From Sulfuricella sp. (GTDB lineage Bacteria; Pseudomonadota; Gammaproteobacteria; Burkholderiales; Sulfuricellaceae): a DNA stretch of 49,577 nucleotides. The notes below the pieces were generated by a model that was not told the origin of the DNA, did no database searches, and was given only the letters and a program-made list of their open reading frames with translations. How positions within the stretch are numbered: the stretch's first letter is position 1; each line of letters starts with the position of its first letter. The stretch is from the NCBI GenBank assembly GCA_028714315.1, contig JAQTMN010000001.1, forward strand, positions 1 through 49,577. Reading direction: 5' to 3'. Both the position numbers and the translations under genes were made by a program. Positions 1-7,799 of the stretch are shown in pieces.

Positions 1-206
1 CCTTCGTTCACGATATGGCCGACAACCCGAACGATGCGGCCATCGTCCTCGCCATCATCCAGATGGCCCGCAGCTTGAACCTCAAGACGATCGCCGAGGG
101 CGTAGAGGACGAACGCCAGCTTTCCCTGCTGCGCCGCCAACAGTGCGACGAGGCGCAGGGCTACCGCTTCGCGCGGCCGATGCCGGCGGAGGAGTTGTTT
201 GCGTGA
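1..206 (+). CDS. EAL-domain protein, C-terminal end (5' truncated by window)
   Basis: Only the last 68 or so residues are present; the reading frame is open through the left edge. The visible part is the end of an EAL domain, the family that hydrolyses cyclic-di-GMP. It starts in the FVHD segment that follows the conserved K-D motif, continues through the AII-MA helix, the IAEGVE motif (in which Glu is a conserved active-site residue) and the CDEAQGYRFARP motif. The protein ends within a few residues of the domain, so EAL is the C-terminal domain. Any GGDEF, PAS or membrane part would lie outside the window. Activity cannot be judged because the EVL/EAL signature is missing from view. Confidence 0.9.
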   Translation, partial: FVHDMADNPNDAAIVLAIIQMARSLNLKTIAEGVEDERQLSLLRRQQCDEAQGYRFARPMPAEELFA

Positions 207-222
207 ACAGCGCGAATGGCAC

Positions 223-276
223 GAGTTTCACGCTAACGGTCATGGCGAATCGCCAACCCCGAATCATGAAACGGCG
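223..276. repeat. Fragment of a dispersed composite element (left half)
   Basis: The segment reads GAGTTTCACGCTAACGGTCA followed by TGGCGAATCGCC, a short spacer and ATCATGAAACGGCG. The same order recurs at 9034-9162 and, in reverse, at 26251-26374. The junction GAGTTTCACGCTAA is also repeated directly at 366-379, so the three-way structure at 282-345 lies between two copies of this 14-mer. It looks like a remnant of a noncoding repeat family. Confidence 0.6.
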
Positions 277-281
277 TCCGT

Positions 282-345
282 TGTGGGTACGGCTCTTGTG
301 CCCTTTAGGGCGCAGCCGTACAGTCAGGCTGAAGCCTGACCCACA
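282..345. repeat. Three-stem inverted-repeat element
   Basis: An outer stem TGTGGGT (282-288) pairs with ACCCACA (339-345). It encloses two hairpins: TACGGCT with AGCCGTA (288-294 / 314-320; inner GCCCTTTAGGGC) and GTCAGGCT with AGCCTGAC (323-330 / 333-340). On paper this folds as a three-way junction. It lies in the 236-bp gap between the EAL gene and the DJ-1-like gene. The compact nested palindromes are typical of REP-like intergenic repeats; no gene is visible here. Confidence 0.6.
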
Positions 346-442
346 GATCGCGCATCCTGTTTCCCGAGTTTCACGCTAAAACGGTTGACTATAATGATTC
401 CAGGCAAGCCCCGCGTGGCCAACCCATTTGAAGGAGGTCGTC

Positions 443-955
443 ATGAAAGCATTGATCATCAGCGCCGATCATTTCGAGGATACCGAGCTTCTGGTGCCCT
501 ATTATCGGCTGAAGGAAGAAGGCTTCAAGGTGGATGTCGCTTCGGTTTCGCGGAGGAGGATCATCGGCAAGCATGGCTATGAGGTCGAGGTGGACAAGGC
601 TCTGCGGGACGTCAACCCCGACGATTACGACCTTCTCGTGCTGCCGGGCGGCAAAGCGCCGGCTGCCTTGCGCAAGGAGCCAGCCGCCCTGGAAATCGCG
701 AAGGATTTTTTCCGCAAGAACAAGCCGGTCGCGGCGATCTGCCACGGCCCGCAAATTTTGACCACGGCCGGCGTGCTCACCGGGCGGCATGCCACCTGCT
801 ACCCCTCCGTCGCCGATGAACTGAAGGAATCCGGCGCCCTCTACGAAGACAGCGAAGTCGTGGTGGACGGCAACCTGGTCACGTCCCGGCAGCCCGCCGA
901 CTTGCCGGCTTTCATGCGGGAAATGCTCAGGATGGCGAGGAAAAGCGGGCAGTAA
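443..955 (+). CDS. DJ-1/PfpI family protein (glyoxalase III / deglycase-type)
   Basis: 170 residues, the full length of a single-domain PfpI/YhbO-type protein. The nucleophile elbow AAICHGPQ puts the reactive cysteine at Cys100 followed by His101. The acidic partner is in the FEDTE segment near Glu12, and the LVLPGGKAP turn precedes the helix before the elbow. Family members are reported as glyoxalase/deglycase or protease-like stress proteins; which activity applies cannot be read from sequence. The ATG at 443 is chosen because a near-consensus AAGGAGG lies 5 nt upstream (431-437); a TTG at 428 would lie upstream of that ribosome site. It is monocistronic, with repeats on both sides. Confidence 0.9.
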   Translation: MKALIISADHFEDTELLVPYYRLKEEGFKVDVASVSRRRIIGKHGYEVEVDKALRDVNPDDYDLLVLPGGKAPAALRKEPAALEIAKDFFRKNKPVAAICHGPQILTTAGVLTGRHATCYPSVADELKESGALYEDSEVVVDGNLVTSRQPADLPAFMREMLRMARKSGQ

Positions 956-1002
956 AGACTGCGGCCGCCGCTCTCTGAAATGAAATCGGCTGGCCCATGG
1001 CC

Positions 1003-1129
1003 TTCCCTCACCCCTAACCCTCTCCCTGCACCCGCAAGGAGTGTCCCCGCCGAGAGCGGCGGCAAAGCCGCTCGCCCTGGCGAGACGGGAGAGGGGGACG
1101 AGGTCTCGCTTCGCGAGTTTTGCTTAAAT
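1003..1129. repeat. Dispersed C-rich/G-rich hairpin element, expanded copy
   Basis: CCTCACCCCTAACCCTCTCC leads into a large imperfect hairpin and ends GAGGTCTCGCTTCGCGAGTT, as in the copies at 9034-9162, 9745-9809 and 26251-26374. Here the central CTCTCCCGCAAGCGGGCGAG core is replaced by a longer palindromic stretch (CCGCCGAGAGCGGCGG and CGCTCGCCCTGGCGAG). It occupies the gap before the zinc-ribbon gene and ends just before that gene's ribosome site. Confidence 0.6.
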
Positions 1130-1140
1130 GGAGAACAACC

Positions 1141-1635
1141 ATGAAAACCCGATTTGCAGGTTTTGAACCCATCCGGCGGGATCGGCTGATCCAGGAATTC
1201 CGGCACGACGCTTACCAAGCCAGGCTGAAACCGGCCGAACCCACTAGCTGCCCGATATGCGGCGCCGTGTTTCACGAAGGACGCTGGCAATGGGCGCCAA
1301 AGCCGGCCGGCGCCCACAAGGAACTATGCCCCGCCTGCCATCGCATCCAGGACGAATTGCCGGCGGGCTTCGTGACTCTGAGCGGCCCCTTCCTCCAGGA
1401 GCATCGGGAAGAACTGCTGAACCTGGTGAAAAACGAGGAAGCCCGGGCCAAAGCGGAGCATCCGCTGGAACGGATCATCAAGATCGAGGATGAAGACGGC
1501 GGCATCCTGATCACCACCACCGAGATCCACCTCGCCCGCGACATCGGCGAGGCGCTGCATCACGCCTACAAGGGCGAGCTGGAATTTCACTACAACGCGC
1601 AGGAGGACTTGCTCCGGGTGGTGTGGGAGCGATAG
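1141..1635 (+). CDS. Zinc-ribbon protein of the BCAM0308-like family, function unknown
   Basis: 164 residues. A zinc ribbon near residues 37-67 is formed by CPICG and CPACH. A basic helix follows (around ERIIKIEDED), then a C-terminal alpha/beta segment ending RVVWER. The layout recalls the N-terminal zinc ribbon of NMD3-like proteins, and I recognise it as the uncharacterised BCAM0308 type often found in proteobacteria. No catalytic motif is visible. ATG 1141 is preceded by GGAG with 7 nt spacing; the open frame upstream is repeat sequence. The gene converges on the BON-domain gene across a perfect inverted repeat. Confidence 0.7.
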   Translation: MKTRFAGFEPIRRDRLIQEFRHDAYQARLKPAEPTSCPICGAVFHEGRWQWAPKPAGAHKELCPACHRIQDELPAGFVTLSGPFLQEHREELLNLVKNEEARAKAEHPLERIIKIEDEDGGILITTTEIHLARDIGEALHHAYKGELEFHYNAQEDLLRVVWER

Positions 1636-1636
1636 C

Positions 1637-1709
1637 CTGTAGGTGCGAATTCATTCGCACACGCCGTGGATTGATGCCGTGTGTTGTGCGAATGAATTCG
1701 CACCTACAG
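1637..1709. repeat. Perfect 25-bp inverted repeat between convergent genes
   Basis: CTGTAGGTGCGAATTCATTC plus GCACA (1637-1661) is exactly complementary to 1685-1709, with a 23-nt loop. The element fills the gap between the stop codons of the converging genes (1635 and 1711) almost to the base. It has no U-tract of its own, but a 25-bp stem could stop or protect transcripts from either side. The arm sequence resembles a REP-like repeat known from many proteobacterial genomes. Confidence 0.8.
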
Positions 1710-1710
1710 T

Positions 1711-2424
1711 TCAGGCCACTTCAAGCCTGTTGATCACCTTGTTCACCGCGAAGACGTACCAGGCGTCGAGCTCGGCCATCTTGCGCTCGTCCGGGGTGCC
1801 CACCAGCCCTTCCAGGGTGACCACGTAGTCGCGGGCGCTGGCGCGGATCTGCTCGGCGTGCACCAGCGGGTCTTTTTCCAGCACCAAGCGCACCGCATCG
1901 ACCACCTCGTCATCGCTGTCTTCCTCCGGCGGCGCCACTTCGAGGCCGTTGATCACGTCGCGGCAGCCGGGCGTCCACCAGGCCAGCACGCCGGCCAAGC
2001 GCTTGTGGGAAAGGCTGATCACTTCGCCGTCGAGGGTGACGACGCCATCTTCCACCGCCAGCTCGATCCTCCCCGAATCCGCCTCCCTCAGCAGTTCTCC
2101 CTGCCCCTTGTGCCAAGCCCGTAGGCCCACATTGCTCAACGTGGGTTCCTCCAGCAGAAAATCACCGAGCCCGACGCGGATATCCCCATCGCCCCGGTGT
2201 TCGGCGGGGATCACCCGCAGCCGGTCCACCACGCCCCTGACGCCGTGTGCCGCGCCGCCGAGTTCGAGTGCGAGCTTCTTCGCGGCGATGTCCGCCACGT
2301 CCCCCTCCAGCGTCAGGACGCCGTTGTCGAAAGCCATGGCGATCGGGTGGTGATGCAAGTCGATGCGGGTCTCCCGCTCGAACGCCGCGTGGATTTGCTT
2401 CGTTACCGCTTCGCTGGTGTCCAT
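1711..2424 (-). CDS. BON-domain protein with three BON repeats
   Basis: 237 residues containing three tandem BON-like units (roughly 5-75, 80-160 and 165-237). Each has the pattern of an acidic/amphipathic helix, then a GVVTLDGEV-like beta turn and a V-N-L strand (GVLTLEGDV, GVVTLDGEV and YVVTLEGLV are visible). BON domains are thought to bind phospholipids or serve in osmotic/envelope stress proteins such as OsmY. This protein has no recognisable signal peptide, so it may act in the cytoplasm. The start ATG 2424 is preceded by GGAG. It lies downstream of the receiver gene with 81 bp between. Confidence 0.8.
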   Translation of the reverse strand: MDTSEAVTKQIHAAFERETRIDLHHHPIAMAFDNGVLTLEGDVADIAAKKLALELGGAAHGVRGVVDRLRVIPAEHRGDGDIRVGLGDFLLEEPTLSNVGLRAWHKGQGELLREADSGRIELAVEDGVVTLDGEVISLSHKRLAGVLAWWTPGCRDVINGLEVAPPEEDSDDEVVDAVRLVLEKDPLVHAEQIRASARDYVVTLEGLVGTPDERKMAELDAWYVFAVNKVINRLEVA

Positions 2425-2505
2425 GATTAGTCTCCGAATTTGTGCCCGAAAGACCGCATGGGGCCTCGTTGGGCGAAGATTTTCAGTATAGACAATTCAC
2501 CTTTC

Positions 2506-3198
2506 TCATCTTGCCTCGCTCAGCACGATCAGCCGCATGACGAGTTTCCCGGTGGGGTTGGTGACGCCAATGTGGCGGGCGTCCAGAGTGGCGTGAGTGG
2601 CCGGGGCATGCAGGACGAAATCGACAGGCGCACCAACGCCGGCGTCCAGGATTCTTTCGTCCGGACCGAACAATTGGCTGAAGTCGAACTCCAGCACGCC
2701 CGGCGCCGGAATGCCCAGCAGGATCGTGGCCAGCGGCGACATGCCCAGCGTTTTCCAGGTGGCATCGGTGATCACGACCGCACCCGGCAACTGGGGAACG
2801 ATGCCGCTCCTGGCGTTTTTCGCCAGCGCCAGGCTGGCCTCTATCCGGGCGAGCAATTCCTTTTTGTTGAATGGTTTGCTGATGAAGTCGGTCGCGCCGG
2901 CCTCGATGCCCTTGATGCGTTCTTCCGGCAGGGACAGCGCGGTGACCATGATCACCGGCAGTGCGGCGAATTCAGGATCGCGCCTGATTTCGCTGCATAC
3001 TTCGTAACCCGTCATGCCCGGCATACGCACGTCCAGCACCATGGCATCGGGTTTTTCCTGCCGTAGCGTCATCAATGCGTCCGGACCGTTGGTCGCCTCC
3101 AGCACCCGGTAGCCGGCATCGTTGAGGATCAGGCGCAGCAGCTTGACGTTGGGCAGCGTGTCGTCCACCACCAGGATCGTCGCCAATTCGTCAGGCAT
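2506..3198 (-). CDS. Response regulator: receiver domain plus degenerate PAS-like domain
   Basis: 230 residues. Residues 5-125 form a CheY-like receiver with acidic pocket VVDD, phospho-acceptor Asp in VLDVRMPG, Thr in VTAL and Lys in SKPF. The remaining 100 residues (GAVVITDATW...LFGPDERILDAG) have the strand order of a PAS domain but no obvious ligand pocket. There is no DNA-binding or enzymatic output domain, so it probably signals by protein contact. It is the last gene of the kinase cluster, and its start overlaps the end of the preceding receiver gene by 8 nt, which implies translational coupling. Confidence 0.85.
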   Translation of the reverse strand: MPDELATILVVDDTLPNVKLLRLILNDAGYRVLEATNGPDALMTLRQEKPDAMVLDVRMPGMTGYEVCSEIRRDPEFAALPVIMVTALSLPEERIKGIEAGATDFISKPFNKKELLARIEASLALAKNARSGIVPQLPGAVVITDATWKTLGMSPLATILLGIPAPGVLEFDFSQLFGPDERILDAGVGAPVDFVLHAPATHATLDARHIGVTNPTGKLVMRLIVLSEAR

Positions 3199-3586
3199 GG
3201 GCCGCCCTCCTGCCGTCGCGGAGGAAACGCTCCACCACCTCAGGCAGCAGCCGGGTATCGATCGGCTTGCTCACATAGCCGTCGAAACCGGCCGCCAGGA
3301 AACGGCCTTCGTCGTTTTTCATGGCCTGCGCCGTGATCGCGACGACCGGAATGGCGTCGAACTCGGGGTTTTCCCGCACCGCGCGAATCACGTCCAGGCC
3401 GCTGCCATTGCCCAGGCGGATGTCGAGCAGGAGCAGGTCGGGCTTCCAGTTCCTGAGCAATTCCAGGGCCTGTTCGGCGCTCGCGGCCTCCTCGATGCGA
3501 TAATGCTTGCCCAGGATGACGCGGACCAGCTTGCGGTTGGCATAGTCATCCTCGACCAGCAGGATGCTTTTGGATTGCTCTTCCAT
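3191..3586 (-). CDS. Single-domain response regulator (CheY-like)
   Basis: 131 residues, a single receiver domain. The acidic pair is in LLVEDD, the phospho-acceptor Asp is in LLLLDIRLGNGSG, the conserved Thr in VAITA and the Lys in SKPID. There is no output domain, so it is a phospho-relay or adaptor element. It sits between a double-receiver protein (3-nt gap) and a receiver-PAS protein (8-nt overlap), all in the operon of the globin-coupled kinase. It is a likely direct substrate of that kinase (inference from position). Confidence 0.88.
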   Translation of the reverse strand: MEEQSKSILLVEDDYANRKLVRVILGKHYRIEEAASAEQALELLRNWKPDLLLLDIRLGNGSGLDVIRAVRENPEFDAIPVVAITAQAMKNDEGRFLAAGFDGYVSKPIDTRLLPEVVERFLRDGRRAAHA

Positions 3587-3589
3587 TTT

Positions 3590-4393
3590 TCAACCCCCGG
3601 CCACCGGCTTGTCCCGTTTGAACAGCCTGGTGATCGCCGCCAGCAGCCGTTCTTCAATCGGATCGTTGTCCCGCACCAGGACAAATTCGATGCCGCCTCC
3701 CTCGATGCCCGCTTCCGGATGGGAGAGCCCGGTGGTCAGCGCCAAGACCGGGACATGGGCGGTTTCCGGTTCGGCGCGCAACTCTTCCAGCAAGGCGTAG
3801 CAGTCCACCCCGCCGGCCAGCAAATCGGTAACCACCAGGTCGGGATGGACACGCTTGGCGAGCCAGGCCGCCTTGTCCGCGCCCAGCGCCAAAATCACTT
3901 CATAACTCTCCTGCGCCACCACCATCGCCAGCAGGTTCAGCTTGTCCAGATCGGTATGGACCACCATCACCTTGCGGCAAACCCCTTCGTCGCGCGGCAT
4001 GCAACGCTTCAGTGCCTGGAGCAGTTCGCCGCGCCCAACCGGCTTGACCAGGTAATCGGACGCACCCAGCTCGAATCCCAGCGACTGGCGGTCCAGCACG
4101 GAAACGATCACGACCGGAATGTCCCGCGTGCGGGGCGAAGCCTTCAATTGCGCCAGCACGTCCCAGCCGTCCATGTCTGGCAGCAGCAAGTCCAGCGTAA
4201 TCGCGGTCGGGCGGCATCGGGCAGCCGATGCCAGCCCCTCGGCACCGCTTCCGGCCACCGTCACGCGGTAGCCGGCCTGGGATAGATAGAGCGACAGGAG
4301 TTTTGCCGCCTGCGGGTTGTCCTCCACCACCAGGATGGTTTTGCCTTGGTCCGGGCAGGATTCGCTGCCGCTCGGAGGGTCGTTTGACGTCAT
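3590..4393 (-). CDS. Double-receiver response regulator
   Basis: 267 residues with two receiver folds. The first (about 19-137) is canonical: VVEDN, phospho-Asp in TLDLLLPDMDG, Thr/Ser switch in VIVSVLD and Lys in VKPVGR. The second (about 142-255) is degenerate: it starts VMVVHTDLD, keeps an Asp in LVVTDLLAGG, but lacks a normal Lys region (FVLVRDND). The second domain may therefore be a pseudo-receiver for dimerisation or partner binding. No output domain is present. A repeat element of about 110 bp separates it from the kinase gene upstream. Confidence 0.85.
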   Translation of the reverse strand: MTSNDPPSGSESCPDQGKTILVVEDNPQAAKLLSLYLSQAGYRVTVAGSGAEGLASAARCRPTAITLDLLLPDMDGWDVLAQLKASPRTRDIPVVIVSVLDRQSLGFELGASDYLVKPVGRGELLQALKRCMPRDEGVCRKVMVVHTDLDKLNLLAMVVAQESYEVILALGADKAAWLAKRVHPDLVVTDLLAGGVDCYALLEELRAEPETAHVPVLALTTGLSHPEAGIEGGGIEFVLVRDNDPIEERLLAAITRLFKRDKPVAGG

Positions 4394-4410
4394 TTCCTAT
4401 CGTTCCTCTT

Positions 4411-4502
4411 AGCTTGCAGCTTGCAGCGGGTAGCTTGTAGCTGATTTGTGCGGCTTCGCCGCGCTGATTTTGCTACAAGCTACCCGCTACCAGCTACAAG
4501 CT
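4411..4502. repeat. 31-bp imperfect inverted repeat with internal hairpin
   Basis: The arm 4411-4441 (AGCTTGCAGCTTGCAGCGGG and on) pairs with 4472-4502 with three mismatches. A second small hairpin GCGGC-TTC-GCCGC (4450-4462) lies in the loop. The element starts a few bases after the kinase stop codon (4505-4507) and ends 17 bp before the next gene's ATG, so it is transcribed inside the operon and could set the kinase-to-regulator ratio by mRNA processing or attenuation. Confidence 0.7.
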
Positions 4503-4504
4503 TA

Positions 4505-5761
4505 CTAGGTCCCCTCCGGCTGCCGGGGCAGCAGCACATGAAAGGTGCTGCCCGCGCCGAATTTGCTTTCCACCCATATTTTTCCCTTGTGGGCTTCCAC
4601 CAGTCGCTTTGAAAGCGCCAGCCCCAGCCCGGTTCCTTCGTGGCGGCGGGTAAAGGAAGCATCGACCTGGCTGAATTCGACGAAAATCCGGTCCATGTCC
4701 TCCGGGCGCAGGCCGATGCCGGTGTCGGCCACCGTCACATGCAGCCGATCGACTTCGATTGCGCCGGTGACCGTCACGCTGCCGTGGTCGGTGAACTTCA
4801 CCGCATTGGACAGCAGGTTGAACAGGATCTGCTTGAAACGAATCTGATCGACGTTGATCAGGCCGAGATCGTGCGGGATATCCCACTGAATCGTCAGCCC
4901 CTTCTTTTCCGCCGCGCCGCGCAGGGTGGTGATGGTTTCGCGGATGGTCTGCGCGATGGGCACCGTCTCGTAGAAAAGCTCCAGACGGCCCGCCTCTACC
5001 TTGGCGAGGTCCAGCACGTCGTTGATCAGGCGCAGCAGGAGCTGGCCGGCATTGTGGATGTCGCCGAGATATTCGAGCTGGTCGGCGTTGAGCGGCCCGG
5101 GAAGCTGGTCTTGAAGCACCTCGGTGAAGCCGATGATGGCGTTGAGCGGCGTCCTGAATTCGTGGGACATGTTGGCCAGGAATTGGCTTTTTGCCGCGCT
5201 GGCGGCTTCGATCTGGCTGTTGAGCGCCTGTAGCTTGTCCATCGCCGCGGAGTAATGGACCATGTAGCTCTGGATGCCCAGCTGCATGTCCAGATTCATG
5301 ATCTTGTCCAGGGCGAGAATATGGTCCACCACCGCCGCGGCGTCGGCCGAATAGCGCGCCAGGATCATCGGGTAGAGAATGCGGTGGTAAAGCTGGAACG
5401 CGCCGATGAACCAGTGCGGCTCCACCCGGACGGCGTTGTGGATGAAGCCGATGCGCCAGCGCCGCGCGAAATAGGCGGCGTCGTAGGGCCCTTCCACCGC
5501 CTGTATCAGATAGGCCTTCTGCGCCTCCTTGAGGCGGGAGACCATGGCCTCGTCCTTGAACACCTGGCGGGTATCCTCGAAGGCGAGCAGGTGTTGATAG
5601 AACCGCTCGGCGATCTCGGCCTGCCGCTCGCGAAACAGCGCTTCAAGGTCGTGCAACAGCTCGACGTCCCGCGCCTCGAAGCCCAGAAAAGCCAGCCGCA
5701 CACCACGCGAGGCATCGTCGAAAACCGGTGGGATTACTTCGCCGTAGCCCTGCTCTTCCAT
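4505..5761 (-). CDS. Protoglobin-coupled sensor histidine kinase
   Basis: 418 residues. Residues 20-175 form a sensor-globin (protoglobin) domain; the pattern RIGFIHNAVRVEPHWFIGAF is the F-helix signature, with proximal haem ligand His108. A short linker helix (about 170-195) leads to the dimerisation domain with phospho-acceptor His200 in SHEFRTP. The ATPase domain has N-box Asn319, G1 DTGIG (346-350), F-box and G2 GTGLGL (376-381). Nothing suggests a membrane segment, so this is a soluble sensor of O2, NO or CO by family knowledge. The start is fixed by AGGAGG 7 nt upstream, lying inside the last codons of the GH15 gene, which couples the two. The likely partners are the three receiver proteins downstream. 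Confidence 0.92.
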   Translation of the reverse strand: MEEQGYGEVIPPVFDDASRGVRLAFLGFEARDVELLHDLEALFRERQAEIAERFYQHLLAFEDTRQVFKDEAMVSRLKEAQKAYLIQAVEGPYDAAYFARRWRIGFIHNAVRVEPHWFIGAFQLYHRILYPMILARYSADAAAVVDHILALDKIMNLDMQLGIQSYMVHYSAAMDKLQALNSQIEAASAAKSQFLANMSHEFRTPLNAIIGFTEVLQDQLPGPLNADQLEYLGDIHNAGQLLLRLINDVLDLAKVEAGRLELFYETVPIAQTIRETITTLRGAAEKKGLTIQWDIPHDLGLINVDQIRFKQILFNLLSNAVKFTDHGSVTVTGAIEVDRLHVTVADTGIGLRPEDMDRIFVEFSQVDASFTRRHEGTGLGLALSKRLVEAHKGKIWVESKFGAGSTFHVLLPRQPEGT

Positions 5762-5765
5762 GCGG

Positions 5766-7799
5766 TCACCTCCTGTCCCGATCGGAAAAAGCGAGGTCCG
5801 GAACGTCGCTGCGGCGCCTCATCGCCTTGGCCTTCTCCGCATAATCCAGCATGGCGGCCACCAGCGTGGCGTGACTCCAGGTCAAGGGCGACACGGAAAG
5901 GAACTCGCCGGTGACGGGATGCACCTGTTCCGGCAATATCCCGGAAGGCAGCGCCCGTTCGGCCGCCCAGGCCAGCAAGGGGATGACCTCCTCCAGAGCC
6001 TTGCGGCTGCCCGCCGCCGCGATGCGGTACTGCGCCAGCCAAAGGGTGCAGATCACCCAGGGATTTCCCGGCACGCCCTCGCGCTCCATCGCGCGCTGGT
6101 AGCTGTCGCCTTCATAGCGCGCCACGCCGCCGCTGCCGACCTTGACCCACAGCCGCTCCTCGATGGCCTGGGCGGTTCTGGCCATACGTTCGTCGAGCGG
6201 GTCGTAGCCGCCGAATACGACCAAGCCAAGCAGGCTCGCATCGACCGTGGAGTCGCGTATTTGCAGCCCGTCTTCGAGCAGGATGCCGCGAACGAAGCGG
6301 CCATCGCGCTGGCAATAGAGATGGCGGTCGAGCGCCTCGCGGACCTCCAGCGCACCGGTCAGATAAGCTTCGGCGCGCGCGTCCTGAAACAGCGTCGCGA
6401 GGCTGGCGGCGGCTTTCAGGCCGGCGATCACGGTGGCCGTGGAGTAGGTGAACACGCCCCGCCGCTCTTCCCAGAGGTCGTAGGACGGCAGCGGCAATCC
6501 GGTTTTGTCGCTGCGGAAATCCAGCAGGAAATCGGCGGCCCGCTCGACAAAGGGACTGTAAAGCGGCCGGATCGCCTCGATATCGCGATGAATCAGGTAG
6601 TGGTTCCAGATCGCCCAGATCACCAGGGCGGTCTCGTCCTCCTGGATGGGAAAAACCATTTCCTCGTCCTGCAGCCAAGGCTGCCAGGAGCTGCCGACCG
6701 AGCCGTCTGGATTGTACTTGTGCATGAGAAATCCGGTCTCGGCCAGGATACTGGCCGAATAATTGTAATTGACCGCTTTTTGCGTACAAAATTCCAGGAA
6801 TCGCTGGCTTAACCCGCCGTAGCCGGCGCGATCCAGCGCCTGCGACACCACCGCGCCGTCACGCGGCCACATGTAGCTGTAGGTATCCTGGTTGAACTGG
6901 CGGATGTCGGTGTCGTTGGCCGCGATCACCGCCCCGCCCCGGTCGATCTGGGTGCGCAGCACCAACAGGCTGCGCTTGTAGCGCTCGACCAGCAGCGGCG
7001 GCAGTCCGTAAAAATCCTTTTCCCCGGCGAGAATCCAGCGGCGCCAGTAATCGGTGTTGCGCTCGATCAGCCGGTCCGGCCCGAGCTGGATCAGCAGGCG
7101 ATGCAGTTCCTCCACCTCGCGATAGTTTTCCCCCACCGCCATCCAGTAGTGGCAAACCGTTTCCTGGCCGGCATCGACGGACAGATGAATGCCGATGACC
7201 GAATCCACCGCGCCCTGGGAAATCGGATTGCCGCCCAGTTCGCCGTCTTCGGCATCGCGCCAGGTGCCCTCGAGGCCGCGATTGCGCTTGGTGCCGGTGG
7301 CGAAATGGGTAACGCCCAGCGTGGCTTCCGTGGCGCAGCTCGTCAGGAAATAGCGCGGCCCCTTGTAGTGGATCAGGCAGGCATTCTTGGGATCGAAAAA
7401 CACCGTATCGCCGATCTCGTTTTCCATCGCGTTGAGATCGGTGTGGAAGAAAATGCGCGGCGCCAGCGTGCGGGTTGACAGGTTCTGCACCCGAACGCGC
7501 CGCACCAGGATGTTTTTCTCGTAATCGATGGTGTCGTTGAAAAAAAGGCGCAGCGGAAAATGCGGATGGGTCGCGCTGACCGAGGTCACCAGCGTATCGG
7601 CGATATAGTCCCGATGAAGCGACCAGCCCGCGCGGCCAAGCCAGGAAAACTCCCCTTCCAGCCACACCCCGAACCGCCACGGATAGCCCAGCGCGTGATT
7701 CTCCTTGCCGACGCGGGGATAGTAGAAATCGCGAATCTGGTAATCGAAATCGAAAGCGGCCAGCAACGTGCCGTTGCCGATAGGAAGGTCGCGCGGCAT
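5766..7799 (-). CDS. Glycoside hydrolase family 15 protein (glucoamylase/trehalase-like)
   Basis: 677 residues, the normal length of bacterial GH15 proteins with an N-terminal beta-sandwich (about 1-250) and a C-terminal (alpha/alpha)6 barrel. Recognisable barrel segments include the YMWPRDGA motif, the acidic EDETALVIWAIW stretch and YDLWEERRGVFTYST, which carries a conserved catalytic-site Glu. There is no signal peptide, so it should act on cytoplasmic alpha-glucan, maltodextrin or trehalose. Which of these cannot be told here. Its stop codon is 4 nt before the globin-kinase start, and its final codons contain that gene's ribosome site. This suggests co-expression of a storage-carbohydrate enzyme with a gas sensor. 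Confidence 0.88.
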   Translation of the reverse strand: MPRDLPIGNGTLLAAFDFDYQIRDFYYPRVGKENHALGYPWRFGVWLEGEFSWLGRAGWSLHRDYIADTLVTSVSATHPHFPLRLFFNDTIDYEKNILVRRVRVQNLSTRTLAPRIFFHTDLNAMENEIGDTVFFDPKNACLIHYKGPRYFLTSCATEATLGVTHFATGTKRNRGLEGTWRDAEDGELGGNPISQGAVDSVIGIHLSVDAGQETVCHYWMAVGENYREVEELHRLLIQLGPDRLIERNTDYWRRWILAGEKDFYGLPPLLVERYKRSLLVLRTQIDRGGAVIAANDTDIRQFNQDTYSYMWPRDGAVVSQALDRAGYGGLSQRFLEFCTQKAVNYNYSASILAETGFLMHKYNPDGSVGSSWQPWLQDEEMVFPIQEDETALVIWAIWNHYLIHRDIEAIRPLYSPFVERAADFLLDFRSDKTGLPLPSYDLWEERRGVFTYSTATVIAGLKAAASLATLFQDARAEAYLTGALEVREALDRHLYCQRDGRFVRGILLEDGLQIRDSTVDASLLGLVVFGGYDPLDERMARTAQAIEERLWVKVGSGGVARYEGDSYQRAMEREGVPGNPWVICTLWLAQYRIAAAGSRKALEEVIPLLAWAAERALPSGILPEQVHPVTGEFLSVSPLTWSHATLVAAMLDYAEKAKAMRRRSDVPDLAFSDRDRR

